Assembly (NCBI GenBank): GCA_019671135.1
Contig: JAHRHY010000024.1
Span: 1-64,000 of the forward strand
Origin: Linnemannia hyalina
Taxonomy: Eukaryota; Mortierellomycota; Mortierellomycetes; Mortierellales; Mortierellaceae
Length of the DNA stretch: 64,000 nt
Reading direction: 5' to 3'
Shown: piece by piece, positions 8,932 to 19,391 of the stretch
Layout: every line of letters starts with the position of its first letter
Position numbering within the stretch: position 1 is the stretch's first letter
Made by a program: the position numbers and the translations under genes
Notes under the pieces: model-generated
What the model was told of the DNA's origin: nothing
Databases searched by the model: none
What the model saw: only the letters and a program-made list of their open reading frames with translations

Positions 8932-11303
8932 CCGGAGCTTGTTGGCGGTAGTACCTGGGGTGGACAGGGCCTTGATGTGTTCAGAATCGAGGTAGACAGT
9001 GTCGCCTATGTTAAAGGTGACATTTTGCTTGTTCTTGTCGTACTGGTCCGAATAAATTTTGTGACTGTCTTGGAGTGCGTCAAAAACAACCTTGAATCGG
9101 TTTGTGTGTTTTTCGACTACATCTCTTGCATTCGGCGAATGGACTTCCGGTGACTTCCCCAACATCAGACTGGCAGCAACTTGAGGTAGGTAACCATACA
9201 GGATCTCGAACGGAGAGAGATTCGTGGAGGCGGACTTGGCAGAGTTATAGGCAAACTTGGCGTGGCACAGGAGTTCATCCCAATCATCATGCGCGTTGGA
9301 GGTGTACATTCGCAAGTACTGCTTGAGTGTCTGGATGGTGCGTTCGGACTGACCATCAGTCTGTTGGTGGTGGGCGGTGGACATATCGAGGCTGGTACCA
9401 AGGCAGGAGAACAAGTCGGTCCAGAAACGGCTTGTGAAACGAGGGTCGCGGTCAGAGACAATCGACTTGGGGAGGCCAAAGTGCTTGAAGACGTTCTTGA
9501 AGAATATTTGCGCAAGCTCGGGACCAGAGCAGGAGGTCTTGCAGGGGACGAAGACGGCGGCCTTACTGAAACGATCGACAAAGACGGCAATGGCATCTTG
9601 GCGGGACTTGGTTTTGGGAAGATGGGTGATTAAATCCATCGCAATATGGGTCCAGGGGCTCTCCGGGATTGAAAGCGGCTGTAGTAACCCATTTTCTTTT
9701 GTGGTTCTTGTTTTAGAGGTCTTGCAGACATGACAGGATTCGACGTAGTGCTTCACGGAGCGGAACATACCGGGCCAGTAGCAGAATTCCGATAGTCGGG
9801 CGTAAGTCTTGTCGACACCATTATGTCCTGAAATAGGGCAATCATGGATTTCCGACATTAACTGGGTCTTGACGGCTGGTAAGTCAGGGATGCAGACTCT
9901 GGCACCTTTCTTGAGATACAGAAGGTCGTTCTTGACTTGGAACTCGAACGGGTCATTGGCATCAGTAATCTTGGAGGCACGCTCAAAGATGTTCTTGAAG
10001 TACTCATCTTTGGCAATTGCTTGTTTGCATAGGGTTATAAAGTCTGTACCAACGGACGGAATCGACTCGACAATGGCGGAGAGTTGGTAATCGGGACGTC
10101 GGGACAGCGCGTCTGGAACTACGTTGAGGGAGCCTTTGCGGTACTGGATATCGAAATTGTATTCAGCAAGTTTCTCCATCCAACGGATCTGTCGCGGACT
10201 GAGTGTATTCTTGGTGTCGAGGTACTTGAGGGACTCGTGATCGGTGTAAACGGTGAACGGTTCTGCGGTGGAGTGAAGGTAGTCACGCCATTTGAGTAGC
10301 GCATGGACAACGGCTAACTGTTCTTTTTCGTGGATAGGATAGTTGATTTCGGCGGATGATAACTTGCGGGATATGAATGCTACTGGTCGACCATCTTGCA
10401 TGAGGACAGCGCCGATAGCGAACTTGGAAGCATCAGTGTGGACGGAGACGGGGCGAGATGGGTCGAAGATCGCAAGGACAGGAGCCTGGGTCATGGTTTC
10501 CTTGAGGGCTTTGAAGGCGGATTCTTGCGGCAGAGACCAAACGAACGGATTCTCCTTCTTTAAGAGTTCAGTCAGCGGGGCGGCGATTTTGGCGAGATTG
10601 CGGATAAAACGACGGTAGTAGTTGACCAGGCCAAGGAACGACTGCACGTCATTCACGCAGGTAAGGGCTGGCCAATCGACGATGGACTTGACTTTGCTTG
10701 GATCGACTGCAACACCATCGCGGGAGATGATATGACCGAGGAATCCGACTTCGGACTTGAAGAACTCACATTTCGACAACTTGGCGTATAACTTGTTTTC
10801 TTCTAGTTTCCGCAGGACACGTTCGAGGTCGACTTTATGCTGTTCTTCATTCTCACTGAACACCAGAATGTCATCCAGATAGATGATCACGATGGAGTCC
10901 AGTTCGTCTTTGAACACGTCATTCATGAGGCACATGAAGGTAGCGGGAGCATTGGTCAAACCGAAGGGGAGGACGAGGAACTCGTAAAGGCCATAACGAG
11001 TGCGGAAGGCGGTCTTGTGGACATCATCATCATGGATCTTGATCTGGTGATAGCCGGAGCGGAGGTCGATTTTGCTGAAGACCTTGGCATTATGGAGACG
11101 GTCAAGCAGCTCATCGATTCTTGGCAGTGGGTACGTATTCTTGACTGTTTGTTTATTAAGGGCACGATAATCAACGCACATGCGAAGATCACCTTCCTTT
11201 TTGCGAACAAACAGGACGGGGGCTCCATACGGCGACTTGCTGGGGCGGATGAAACCATGAAGGAGGAGATCGTCTAACTGTTTCTTCAACTCATCCATTT
11301 CTG
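8932..11303 (-). pseudogene. Gypsy G1 pol, reverse transcriptase to integrase part
   Basis: Second half of a Ty3/gypsy polyprotein, open without internal stops. In order it shows the RT start ([16 protein letters not shown]), catalytic YLDDILVFS, RNase H ([22 protein letters not shown]), an integrase HHCC finger (H-SGH ... CHVCKTSK) and an integrase core ([23 protein letters not shown]). It is cut twice. At 11304 the DDE element was inserted, separating it from the protease part at 17118. At 8932 an L1 LTR removes the chromodomain end that G3 still has. Apart from these insertions it looks recently active. Confidence 0.92.
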
Positions 11304-11307
11304 CTAG

Positions 11308-11801
11308 GCGGCCCCTTCATGTGCAGAGGATATAAAAAGGCATATAAAAAATATCCAAAGCCCAAGGAACGGAGTGTTTACTTCCATAACTGACATATCT
11401 CTTCATAGTGGGCAACAGAACACAGAATAAAATAGCAATAGACAGCACATGTTTTTTTAAAATGTAATCTCTCCCCTGTATTTCGCCCCAAAGATACAGT
11501 TGAGAGTACAAGTGCTTTAGATGATGACATACAAGAACTACTCTGGCGAATCTTGCAGTGAGGGTTACAGGTTAATAGTAGATGGACATATTCAAGAGTG
11601 TGGTGTGCGAAAAATAAGAAGACTTTGTTGTTTGGAGAATAGGTTGGTGTTTAGTAGGATAGTTAAACAAAAAATGTTACAATGGTTGTCTTATATGCTT
11701 GGTATCATATATACATTCTCATCCCATAGTCGCTATGGATATTGTCGAGATCTACAGAGATGTAACAAACACCATATGATAACTTGGACGTGAAAGGCCT
11801 C
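11308..11801 (-). mobile_element. 494-bp unit, copy C
   Basis: Starts GCGGCCCCTTCATG and ends GAAAGGCCTC on the plus strand. CTAG flanks it on both sides (11304-11307 and 11802-11805), so it could be an insertion in its own right. It is identical to unit D throughout the part compared, including both small ORFs. Confidence 0.88.
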
Positions 11802-12275
11802 CTAGGTGAATGTTTTAAAAAAATATGGGTAATGCAATAATGGTGAGGGTGCATGCATTGTGGAACGTCTCAGATGAAGTTATCGTGGTTTTTATAATGT
11901 TTGATGTAACATACTTTGTAGGAAGTTACGATTGTTATAATATTTGTTGATATGCGGCCTCCTATACAGATCGTTGGTAAATATGCCAATGGTGAAAAAA
12001 TAAATGTCATAAAGAGTGCATGCATTGTAGAACATATTAGATATAGTTATTGTAATTTTCGTAATGTTAAATATAAGTAGATTGTGGATAAACACCACTG
12101 TGATCAAGAAAGAAATATTGTAAATTGTGCAAAGGATGGTGGAAGTTTTTAAAAAGATGGGTAATATATCTGGTGAATCTCATTGGAAGGGACGAGGATA
12201 ATATTACATGTGTATTCCATATATAAAAGCTTTATTTGTGCAAGTGGTATATCTACAGTTTTTAAAATTCTTGAT
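11802..12275. other. AT-rich left interior of element copy II
   Basis: No gene is visible. Degenerate repeats (TTTTTAAAAA-ATGGGTAAT at ~11813 and ~12151, GTGCATGCATTGT at ~11850 and ~12008). At 11954-11961 the string GCGGCCTC joins the two end sequences of the 494-bp unit with nothing between them. Confidence 0.55.
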
Positions 12276-14537
12276 CTACTCTTCTGCGGTCTCAAATGTT
12301 ACTTCAAGAGGCTTCTTTTCTTCCATCGTACTTTTCTCTTTGGCTTGAATACTATCTAATACACTTTGCACTATGGTTTTTCTGTTGTTAGATCCTTCTT
12401 TTGCAAACTTACATAATATATCGGAATGTGGTTCGCGGGAACCAAACTTATCCATGTGCCATGTTTCGTAGTTGGAATAATCTTTCTCCAACAAACCTAG
12501 GTGAAAAATTAGTTCTTTTTCTTCTGCATTACCATCTGCCGAAACGTATTCCTCGCGGAGTTCTTCTTCGATAGCTGTTATTTTGCTATATACTTCTCCC
12601 ATTGCCTTCAGAAAATCTTGATGGTCTTTTGTAGTGTAAACACTTGAGGCATTCACATTTTCGCTTTCCATAGGTCCACCATCTTCTAGAGTTTTCTTAA
12701 CATCCGACTCTTGCACCTCATCATCTACTTTTTCTACAAGTTCATCTAAAGTTTCCTTAATATTCGACTCTTGCACCTCATCATCTATTTTTTCTACCGG
12801 TTCACCTTTCTCTGTCGACCTATCCTTAGACCATTGTGGCTTAAAGCCCATAGCGAAGATCTTTTCTTTTTCCTTTTGGTTAAGATTATCATAGTCGACA
12901 TTCTCTGCACTAATGTGGTCATCAGTCACCAAGCCAACTACAATGTTTTGCTTGCGGATCTTGAGAATGTGCTTTCCATTTACAAGTACATTCTTGGAAT
13001 ACTCCAATTGCTGCTTGTGAAACCTTTTCCATTTCATCTTGGATATATCTGTCGGTCCTTCCACTGGTAGTTCCTCTTCTACTTCGACCTCCTCGTTGAA
13101 AAGCATCTTTCTCTCTTCATCAGACATTTCTTGAAGTTTCATCTTGCTAAGCATGGAGCGTTCCAAGATATCCATCTCTGGAACATCACCACCGCCACGC
13201 AGATGATCAAGCGTAAACAGGCCAACGTATGTATTCTTTCCACATAGCTTGACAATGTACTTAGCCTTCATCGTAAAGTTAGTTGCATACTCAAGCATGT
13301 CGTTATTAGGATGAACCATCCATCCTCCATCCTTTGCAAGTGGTATGTCTTTCTCTGATCTAATGTTACGCACCGTTGTGGCCAGTGCAAATGTGTGTTC
13401 ATCTTTTTCATCCTTAGAAACATCTACATTAGAAGATGGCTCTGCATTTTTGGGCATCTCTGAATGCCTTTTCTTTCGAGAAGTCTTCTTCTCATCATCC
13501 TTAGATGGCTTTTTATGAGATAGTTTTTCATCAGGGTTATCCTTAGAGGTATCATCTCCAGATTCTACATCAGGTCTGTTATTGGACTTGCCATCATCAG
13601 AGTCTTTATCTTTAGAGGAATCATCGTCAGAGTCAGCATTATCAGACGTATCACCATCATCTGTATCATCGTCAGAATTCTCATCAGCAGAAGACTCTTC
13701 TATTTTTTCTACATCTGCTGAAGTTGCCTCTTGAAGACCCATCTTGGCCAATATGCGTGCCTCTTTCTCAGATATTTCTGGCGCAGGGAGATTCTTGCCC
13801 ATGAGCTTAGGTGGACACAATGCAATGTAGAGATTCTTTTCCTTTAGCCTAATAATGTACTTGCCATTTACAGTAAAGCTTTTTGCATACAGGAAAGCTG
13901 GATTAGTTGCATAACGCGTCCATATACATGTATTAGCGAGTGGTACATTTTTCTTAGACGTTATGTCAACTACCTTTGGACTCAACGGAAAGGAGACGGC
14001 AATTATATCTTCTTCATCATCATCATCGGACGGCTCTTCATCCGATGACTCCTGCTTGTTTCTCTTTCGCTTCTTTGGTTCTTCATCCTCGGAAGTCATA
14101 TCGTCATCGGAAGACACAAACTTAGAAGTATGTGTCTTCTTTAAAGCCTTGGAAGACTTAGTACGCTTGTCGACAGGTGCGTTGTTGTTACTACGTTTTA
14201 TATAACCTCTATCTTGATCTTGATGACGTCCACAGTATGTTTGACCAAGTTTGGCTACACTACCACAATTAGCACCCTTAATAGTTGTGCCTTGACACTT
14301 GCGCGCAGGATCGTGGACATAACAATGCATGCCTTCATCATCAACTTCCTTCATGCATTTGCGCTTGGACTTGGTGCACTTTTCTCCACAAAAGTAGTAT
14401 CTCTCTACTTCCTCATCCTCATCAAGCGCCTTAAAGATCTTATTTGCATCTTTCTTGTTAAACTCCACTCCCTTCTTAGAGGAGAATGTCTCAAAGGCCT
14501 TGGTGATGAGCTCGATTGTAAGCTGAACGTACTTCAT
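12276..14537 (-). CDS. Element-encoded Cys/His-rich repeat protein, copy II (753 aa)
   Basis: Full-length form of the protein also found at 3428-5374; the family is not recognised. Start MKYVQLTIELITKAF at 14537. Residues ~40-115 are a C/H cluster that looks zinc-binding (YFCGEKC, KRKC, HCYVHDPARKC, NCGSVAKLG, YCGRH). K/R- and D/S-rich linkers with nuclear-signal-like KKRKRNK follow. Then come three ~60-residue modules at roughly 205-270, 410-480 and 515-580, each with YA/YS..(F/V)..(N/K)GK(Y/H)I...L and ending near KMGLQ, KMKLQ or MGFK. The C-terminal ~170 residues are acidic and helical-looking. Role is unknown; the constant pairing with the DDE gene suggests target or end binding, or a regulator. 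Confidence 0.78.
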   Translation of the reverse strand: MKYVQLTIELITKAFETFSSKKGVEFNKKDANKIFKALDEDEEVERYYFCGEKCTKSKRKCMKEVDDEGMHCYVHDPARKCQGTTIKGANCGSVAKLGQTYCGRHQDQDRGYIKRSNNNAPVDKRTKSSKALKKTHTSKFVSSDDDMTSEDEEPKKRKRNKQESSDEEPSDDDDEEDIIAVSFPLSPKVVDITSKKNVPLANTCIWTRYATNPAFLYAKSFTVNGKYIIRLKEKNLYIALCPPKLMGKNLPAPEISEKEARILAKMGLQEATSADVEKIEESSADENSDDDTDDGDTSDNADSDDDSSKDKDSDDGKSNNRPDVESGDDTSKDNPDEKLSHKKPSKDDEKKTSRKKRHSEMPKNAEPSSNVDVSKDEKDEHTFALATTVRNIRSEKDIPLAKDGGWMVHPNNDMLEYATNFTMKAKYIVKLCGKNTYVGLFTLDHLRGGGDVPEMDILERSMLSKMKLQEMSDEERKMLFNEEVEVEEELPVEGPTDISKMKWKRFHKQQLEYSKNVLVNGKHILKIRKQNIVVGLVTDDHISAENVDYDNLNQKEKEKIFAMGFKPQWSKDRSTEKGEPVEKIDDEVQESNIKETLDELVEKVDDEVQESDVKKTLEDGGPMESENVNASSVYTTKDHQDFLKAMGEVYSKITAIEEELREEYVSADGNAEEKELIFHLGLLEKDYSNYETWHMDKFGSREPHSDILCKFAKEGSNNRKTIVQSVLDSIQAKEKSTMEEKKPLEVTFETAEE

Positions 14538-15168
14538 GTTTTTGGATATGAATAATATGGATTGTACTTGTGGTATGGTGGGTGTGAATGAGTTTTCAGT
14601 TTATGTGTGGTAGATTGCAGCTGCTTAGTACACTGATATAAAGAATTGCAATAAAAGATGGTTGTATAGGTATGGATGGTTGTATAGATATGGATAATTG
14701 TTGGTTGGTTACTAGATAAAGATTAAGCAAGAGGGAAGTGGACTCCTTTATTTATACTAATTCAGGAACACTGCCACAATGGACATTAATAGCGCTTGCT
14801 TATTAGCACTGCTTGGCGCTTAGTAACAAAAGAGTTTTAAAAAGGCATCTAAGTGGTTAATAATGTAGTGTTCCTCGTATGACGTAGATCTTGCTTATTA
14901 AGACTGCTTGGCGTTAAAGACGGGGTTTAAAAATGGTTAAGAATGTAGTATTATTTTATGACGTAGGTTTGTACATGTGTTTATCCTCTTTGTTAAATAA
15001 AAAGGAATGCTGTAGAATAGCATAGAATAGCATCCGATCTACTACAATAATACCATGGCTTTTAATAATAGATACCGGTGCATATTAGCGTCTTGGCAGT
15101 TAATACCGTATCTTAAAGCTGACTAAATAGGCCATGTATGTCTATTCTTTTAAAAACCTGCAATAAGT
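14538..15168. other. Intergenic region between the two element genes, copy II
   Basis: Homologous to 5375-6094 but shorter. AT-rich with TTTATTTATACTAATTCA upstream of the Cys/His gene start, a possible TATA region. No gene or RNA is recognised. Confidence 0.55.
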
Positions 15169-16458
15169 CTACAGATTACCATTAACATCCATTTGTCGCT
15201 TCGTACCTCCAAGCTCAATGGAAAGACCGGGTTGCATTATTACTGCTTGATCCATTGGTGTGTCCTCATCAACATTAACATCAACATCACCATGAAGATT
15301 AATACCAAGAAATTTGTTCTGGAGTTGTGCCATTGTATTTCCATCCTCCACTAGCGCACCAACATCAACATATCCCATTGGTTGCTCAACGTCGTTCTCT
15401 GTCGTCGGATACTCGAATCCTTCGCGAAGCCAAGCTGTATGAATTGGTTCTGCAGAAATCTTCAACAAAGCAACCATCTTTTTCATGTTTAAGAGTAACA
15501 AAGATAACTTCAACTGCAAATTATATGTTTGTTTCTTATCCACCAACACAGGAGTACGGTTGTTGTGTTTCTCAAATGTGGAACCAAGGTCTGCAAACAG
15601 AGATTCCATCTGCGAGCGGAAACTACCAAAGGTGGTATTGTATAACGCTTCTTCCTGTGTAAGTTCCTTGTTCTTCTGTTTACGGTATGGATGAGCGAAA
15701 TTTTGGACTTTAAGAGTATCAGACTCATCTATAAGCCTCCTTAAGAACTGTGGATACCCTCCATCGAGAGCAATGCAATCCATCTCATGCACTCTCTTGT
15801 CCAACTTCATCGTTAGCAGCATTGTTCCATCAGCATTGTTCTTGCAAGATGCAGATTTGGAGACAAATAAGGCCATGCCATTACAATCCATTGCTACCTG
15901 TGTGCGTAACCCTGACTTTTTCAGCTTGTAAGAGTACATATCAGCACTGCTCTCACCTTTGTATGTTGCTCTTGTATCATGACCATCAAGATGCAATGTA
16001 ACATGCTTAAATAATGGAGGATTCTTTTCCTTTGCAGACAATAGGCGTATTTTAATTGTGGAGAACATTGTTGCAATACAGTTGGTGATGTACTTGTTGT
16101 GCAAAGTATATTCTTTCTTATAAAACACAGAGTGCATTGCATGAAAACTACTTTTTGGCATGTGTGGTTCCATTGCTTCCATAGACAGTCCTTTGACAAG
16201 ATGATAGAGCATTAAAAGACCTTTCTCCACTTCTTTGTATGGACCAGGATACTTAACCTTTGGCCAGATGTCAACAAGAAAGAAGTACACTGGAATAGGA
16301 CCAAGGCGTCGATTTAGGGTTTCTTTTATTTCTGGCATATACCCAATTTCCTTGCTTACAGTACGATGATTATTACGTGGTGTAATTGTTGGCCATCCAG
16401 CGTTGAGGAAAGTCCAATGGTCATCAAGCAGTTGTTGGAAGTGTTTTGTTAGATCCAT
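15169..16458 (-). CDS. Harbinger/IS5-like DDE transposase, copy II (429 aa)
   Basis: Same enzyme as at 6095-7351, with the longer and probably original C-terminus. Putative triad: D in HLDGHDTRATY, D in IALDGGYPQFL, and E in RSQMESLFADLG, followed by the helix-rich region expected after the third acid. The N-terminal half holds a conserved block (IPVYFFLVDIWPKVKYPG). The start is taken at 16458 (MDLTKH); the open frame upstream lies in AT-rich leader. No stops or frameshifts are seen, so this copy may be functional. The 5' leader runs into unit D within ~160 bp. Confidence 0.85.
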   Translation of the reverse strand: MDLTKHFQQLLDDHWTFLNAGWPTITPRNNHRTVSKEIGYMPEIKETLNRRLGPIPVYFFLVDIWPKVKYPGPYKEVEKGLLMLYHLVKGLSMEAMEPHMPKSSFHAMHSVFYKKEYTLHNKYITNCIATMFSTIKIRLLSAKEKNPPLFKHVTLHLDGHDTRATYKGESSADMYSYKLKKSGLRTQVAMDCNGMALFVSKSASCKNNADGTMLLTMKLDKRVHEMDCIALDGGYPQFLRRLIDESDTLKVQNFAHPYRKQKNKELTQEEALYNTTFGSFRSQMESLFADLGSTFEKHNNRTPVLVDKKQTYNLQLKLSLLLLNMKKMVALLKISAEPIHTAWLREGFEYPTTENDVEQPMGYVDVGALVEDGNTMAQLQNKFLGINLHGDVDVNVDEDTPMDQAVIMQPGLSIELGGTKRQMDVNGNL

Positions 16459-16619
16459 AATAATATTTATGTATTGGATTGTCATGACGTTAACCAACAA
16501 TAACAATTTTTTAAAAAGGCTTATACTTAACTGCATACACAACAGCATGTAGGATGGTATCTATCATATAGCAAGCACATAGTTGAGAATACAAATATAT
16601 TTTTATATTTTTTTCGGTA

Positions 16620-17113
16620 GCGGCCCCTTCATGTGCAGAGGATATAAAAAGGCATATAAAAAATATCCAAAGCCCAAGGAACGGAGTGTTTACTTCCATA
16701 ACTGACATATCTCTTCATAGTGGGCAACAGAACACAGAATAAAATAGCAATAGACAGCACATGTTTTTTTAAAATGTAATCTCTCCCCTGTATTTCGCCC
16801 CAAAGATACAGTTGAGAGTACAAGTGCTTTAGATGATGACATACAAGAACTACTCTGGCGAATCTTGCAGTGAGGGTTACAGGTTAATAGTAGATGGACA
16901 TATTCAAGAGTGTGGTGTGCGAAAAATAAGAAGACTTTGTTGTTTGGAGAATAGGTTGGTGTTTAGTAGGATAGTTAAACAAAAAATGTTACAATGGTTG
17001 TCTTATATGCTTGGTATCATATATACATTCTCATCCCATAGTCGCTATGGATATTGTCGAGATCTACAGAGATGTAACAAACACCATATGATAACTTGGA
17101 CGTGAAAGGCCTC
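16620..17113 (-). mobile_element. 494-bp unit, copy D
   Basis: Right terminal repeat of element copy II. Left flank TTCGGTA is shared with unit B; right flank CTAG then joins G1 protease sequence. It reads identical to unit C (constant offset of 5312 bp). Confidence 0.9.
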
Positions 17114-17117
17114 CTAG

Positions 17118-18221
17118 GGATAACGGATACGTAGGACGAGATGGAGGAACTGAACCGGAAATGATCTCGATCTTATGGTCGACGGCTCTTGACGGAGGTA
17201 AGGTGCTTGGAAGGTCATCAGGGAACACGGACTTGTACTTCTCGAGCAGCGACTGTGCGGCAGGATGATGTTCGACTGGTTTTTTCTTGGGAGGCGTTTC
17301 ATCGACGGGACGGACAACACAAAGGAACGCTTGATTTTTATCTAGCTGGCGTTTGAACTGCATAGCGGACATAACAGGAGTATGGGTGGGATCAGTGTAA
17401 CCTTGGATAAGGATATCGGGTTCAACGCGAATGGTATGATTGGCGAGATCCAGGTCAGGCTTAGGCATGGACTTTGCAAGCCAACGCTTGCCGAGGACGG
17501 CTTCGAATCGGGTCTGGATTACGTTGAACTGGATGATCGGCTGGAAATTATGAGCCAGCTTTAATCGGATATGGCAATAACGTGAACATGTAACGGGCTG
17601 ACCACCTCCGAAAGTAACCACAATTGGTTCTTTTTTCTTGGACGTAGGGATACCGAGGACACGGACGATTTCTTGACTGATGTAGTTGGCATTGGCACCG
17701 CAGTCGACTAACACGTCGAGCTTGCAACCCTTTATGTGCCCGGCAACATACATCAACTTCTCGTCTTCCGGTTCTTCAGGTAAGATCGGAAATTCGGACT
17801 CAATGGCAGACATGGTCAGCGCACTGGATTCGAAGGACGAGACAGACGGAGACAACGGTGTCGACACATCAACTGGTGGCGACGAAACGACGGACATGGA
17901 CGAACAAAACGGTGTCGACCCATTAACCAATGGCGACGGAACGATAGACGACTGCAGAACGGACGGTTCTGACGATACGGACGGTGACTGATAAAACGGT
18001 GTCGACCCATTAAACAATGGCGACGGAACGGTAGACGATGATAGAACGAACGGTTTCAACGATGCGGACGAAATTGATACAACGGTTGACGGTTCCATCG
18101 AAGGAGGTATGCTCTCTGGAGTGGAACTGTAGACTTGAACAGTGGTGGCGGTGGTCCCATTTAAAGCCCCAGAGCTCTTTAATGGGACGAGGCTTTTCCC
18201 GACTTGGGATTCTTGGGGCAA
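17118..18221 (-). pseudogene. Gypsy G1 pol, protease part (5' half)
   Basis: Continues from the gag overlap in the -1 frame and runs into element D at 17113. A long S/T/P/V-rich linker is followed by an aspartic protease domain ([14 protein letters not shown] ... [12 protein letters not shown]). The catalytic triplet reads D-C-G where D-S/T-G is usual, and G3 has the same. The last residues before the insertion correspond to the start of the RT domain ([11 protein letters not shown]), so the two halves of pol are contiguous once the insertion is ignored. Confidence 0.9.
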
Positions 18222-18940
18222 TTACGGATCTGGTGGCCAGTAGAATGACAAAGGAAGCAGGTGCGGTTCTTCAGATCTAACTTTCTCTGCTTTTCATCAT
18301 CTTGACCAAACATGGCATCCAATTCCATAGGCTGGGGAAAGGACTCGAAATGAAAACCGGGATGGGAGCTTGACGACTTGAACTCGTTTTTGGATTGGAA
18401 GTTGTGCGAGCTGCGGAAGGCGCGGTATTGCACATTGTCAATTCTTTCCGCGATTGCCATCACAGTGCTCAGGTCGGTGGGCATGTCGGTAATGCTGGCG
18501 AAATGTTCCTGGAGTTTGGGCTTCAAACCCATGAGGTAGTAGTCCAGGGCTTGGGACTTGGGCAAGTCATCGATTTGGAGTCGAAGAGTCTCAAACTGGA
18601 GATTGTACTTGGTGACGGAACCAAGCTGCTTGAGCTGGTGGAGCTTTTGCTTGGCGAATAACTGGTTATTGTTGGACCCGAAGCGTTGGACAAAGCGAGT
18701 GCCGAAATATTCCCAGGGATCTTTGTTTTCAGGAGCGGCGGGGACGGTGAGGGACCACTTACGGGCAAGGCCACCCATCATCATTGAAGCGGCGGCGACA
18801 CGCTCTTCGGAGGTAAGCTTCATAGCGTTGAAGTATTGGTCGACTAGGAGGAGCCATTCTCGAGCGTTTTCGCTAGGTTTGGCGGTGAATTTTTCGGGCT
18901 TATAATCGCGGATAAGGTACTGGAAGCCGGTGGACACCAT
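18179..18940 (-). CDS. Gypsy G1 Gag (253 aa)
   Basis: Capsid/nucleocapsid protein of the retrotransposon. The start is MVSTGFQYLI at 18940. The capsid-like core (AREWLLLVDQYFNAM, WEYFGTRFVQRFG, YNLQFETLRLQ, YYLMGLKPKLQEHF) is typical of Ty3/gypsy Gag. The C-terminus carries a CCHC zinc knuckle ([14 protein letters not shown]) expected to bind RNA. It ends at 18179 with SGKASSH and overlaps pol by about 40 nt. It matches the Gag of G3, and no breaks are seen. Confidence 0.92.
   Translation of the reverse strand: MVSTGFQYLIRDYKPEKFTAKPSENAREWLLLVDQYFNAMKLTSEERVAAASMMMGGLARKWSLTVPAAPENKDPWEYFGTRFVQRFGSNNNQLFAKQKLHQLKQLGSVTKYNLQFETLRLQIDDLPKSQALDYYLMGLKPKLQEHFASITDMPTDLSTVMAIAERIDNVQYRAFRSSHNFQSKNEFKSSSSHPGFHFESFPQPMELDAMFGQDDEKQRKLDLKNRTCFLCHSTGHQIRNCPKNPKSGKASSH
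18194..18200 (-). promoter_or_regulatory. Putative -1 ribosomal frameshift site of G1
   Basis: The minus strand reads G GGA AAA in the gag frame, a classical X XXY YYZ slippery heptamer. It lies ~15 bases before the gag stop and pol is open in the -1 frame. The same heptamer is at the same place in G3. Confidence 0.7.
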
Positions 18941-19029
18941 ATTGGTTTACTTGGACGACGACGGACGGAGAGGAAGAGACTTGACGGACTGACGGTACGA
19001 GGAAGGTAAAACGTAGGCCTTTGCTACCA

Positions 19030-19319
19030 TGCAACAAGACGAGGGTACGTGTGGGTGTTTGTGAGGGGAAAAGAGGCGAGCGAACGAGTGAAGAGGTGAA
19101 CGAGGGAGGGAGAATTTAATAAAGGGTGAGTTGAACTGCTGAACTATCTAGGTGTTGGTTAGGGAATTTATACGTGAGTGAATGCTAGATAGTTGTCGTG
19201 TTGGGTTTCTAGAGGTTTCTATGAGGCGTAGCTTTGATTAGTAATCAAGGGAAAGAAAAGTCTAGAAATGTTGGTGGCGTCATAGGTTGGTGTAACCTTA
19301 TCAGAGTGAAACTCTGACA
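19030..19319 (-). repeat. Gypsy G1 5' LTR (290 bp)
   Basis: On minus it starts TGTCAGAGTTTCACTCTG and ends CTTGTTGCA, followed by TGGTAGCAAAGG as primer-binding site. It has the same length and ends as the two G3 LTRs. The matching 3' LTR is missing because the right part of pol was cut at 8932. Confidence 0.9.
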
Positions 19320-19391
19320 CAAGACCTATCTTCAATAAATTAATAGAAACTAAGTGGCACTCGTTTTATGTACGTCCCTATCGATCAATAG

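Larger units (their letters stand above)
11308..17113 (-). mobile_element. DDE element copy II with 494-bp direct terminal repeats
   Basis: A 5.8-kb insertion in the G1 pol gene. It begins and ends with 494-bp units C and D in the same orientation, which read as identical. CTAG lies at both outer junctions (11304-11307 and 17114-17117), and the intact G3 copy has CTAG once at the corresponding place (TTATCTCTAGCGG). It encodes the Cys/His-rich protein and the DDE transposase, both on minus. No reverse transcriptase is present. Long direct terminal repeats are unusual for a DDE DNA transposon. An alternative is recombination between a solo unit and a unit-bearing circle. Confidence 0.8.
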
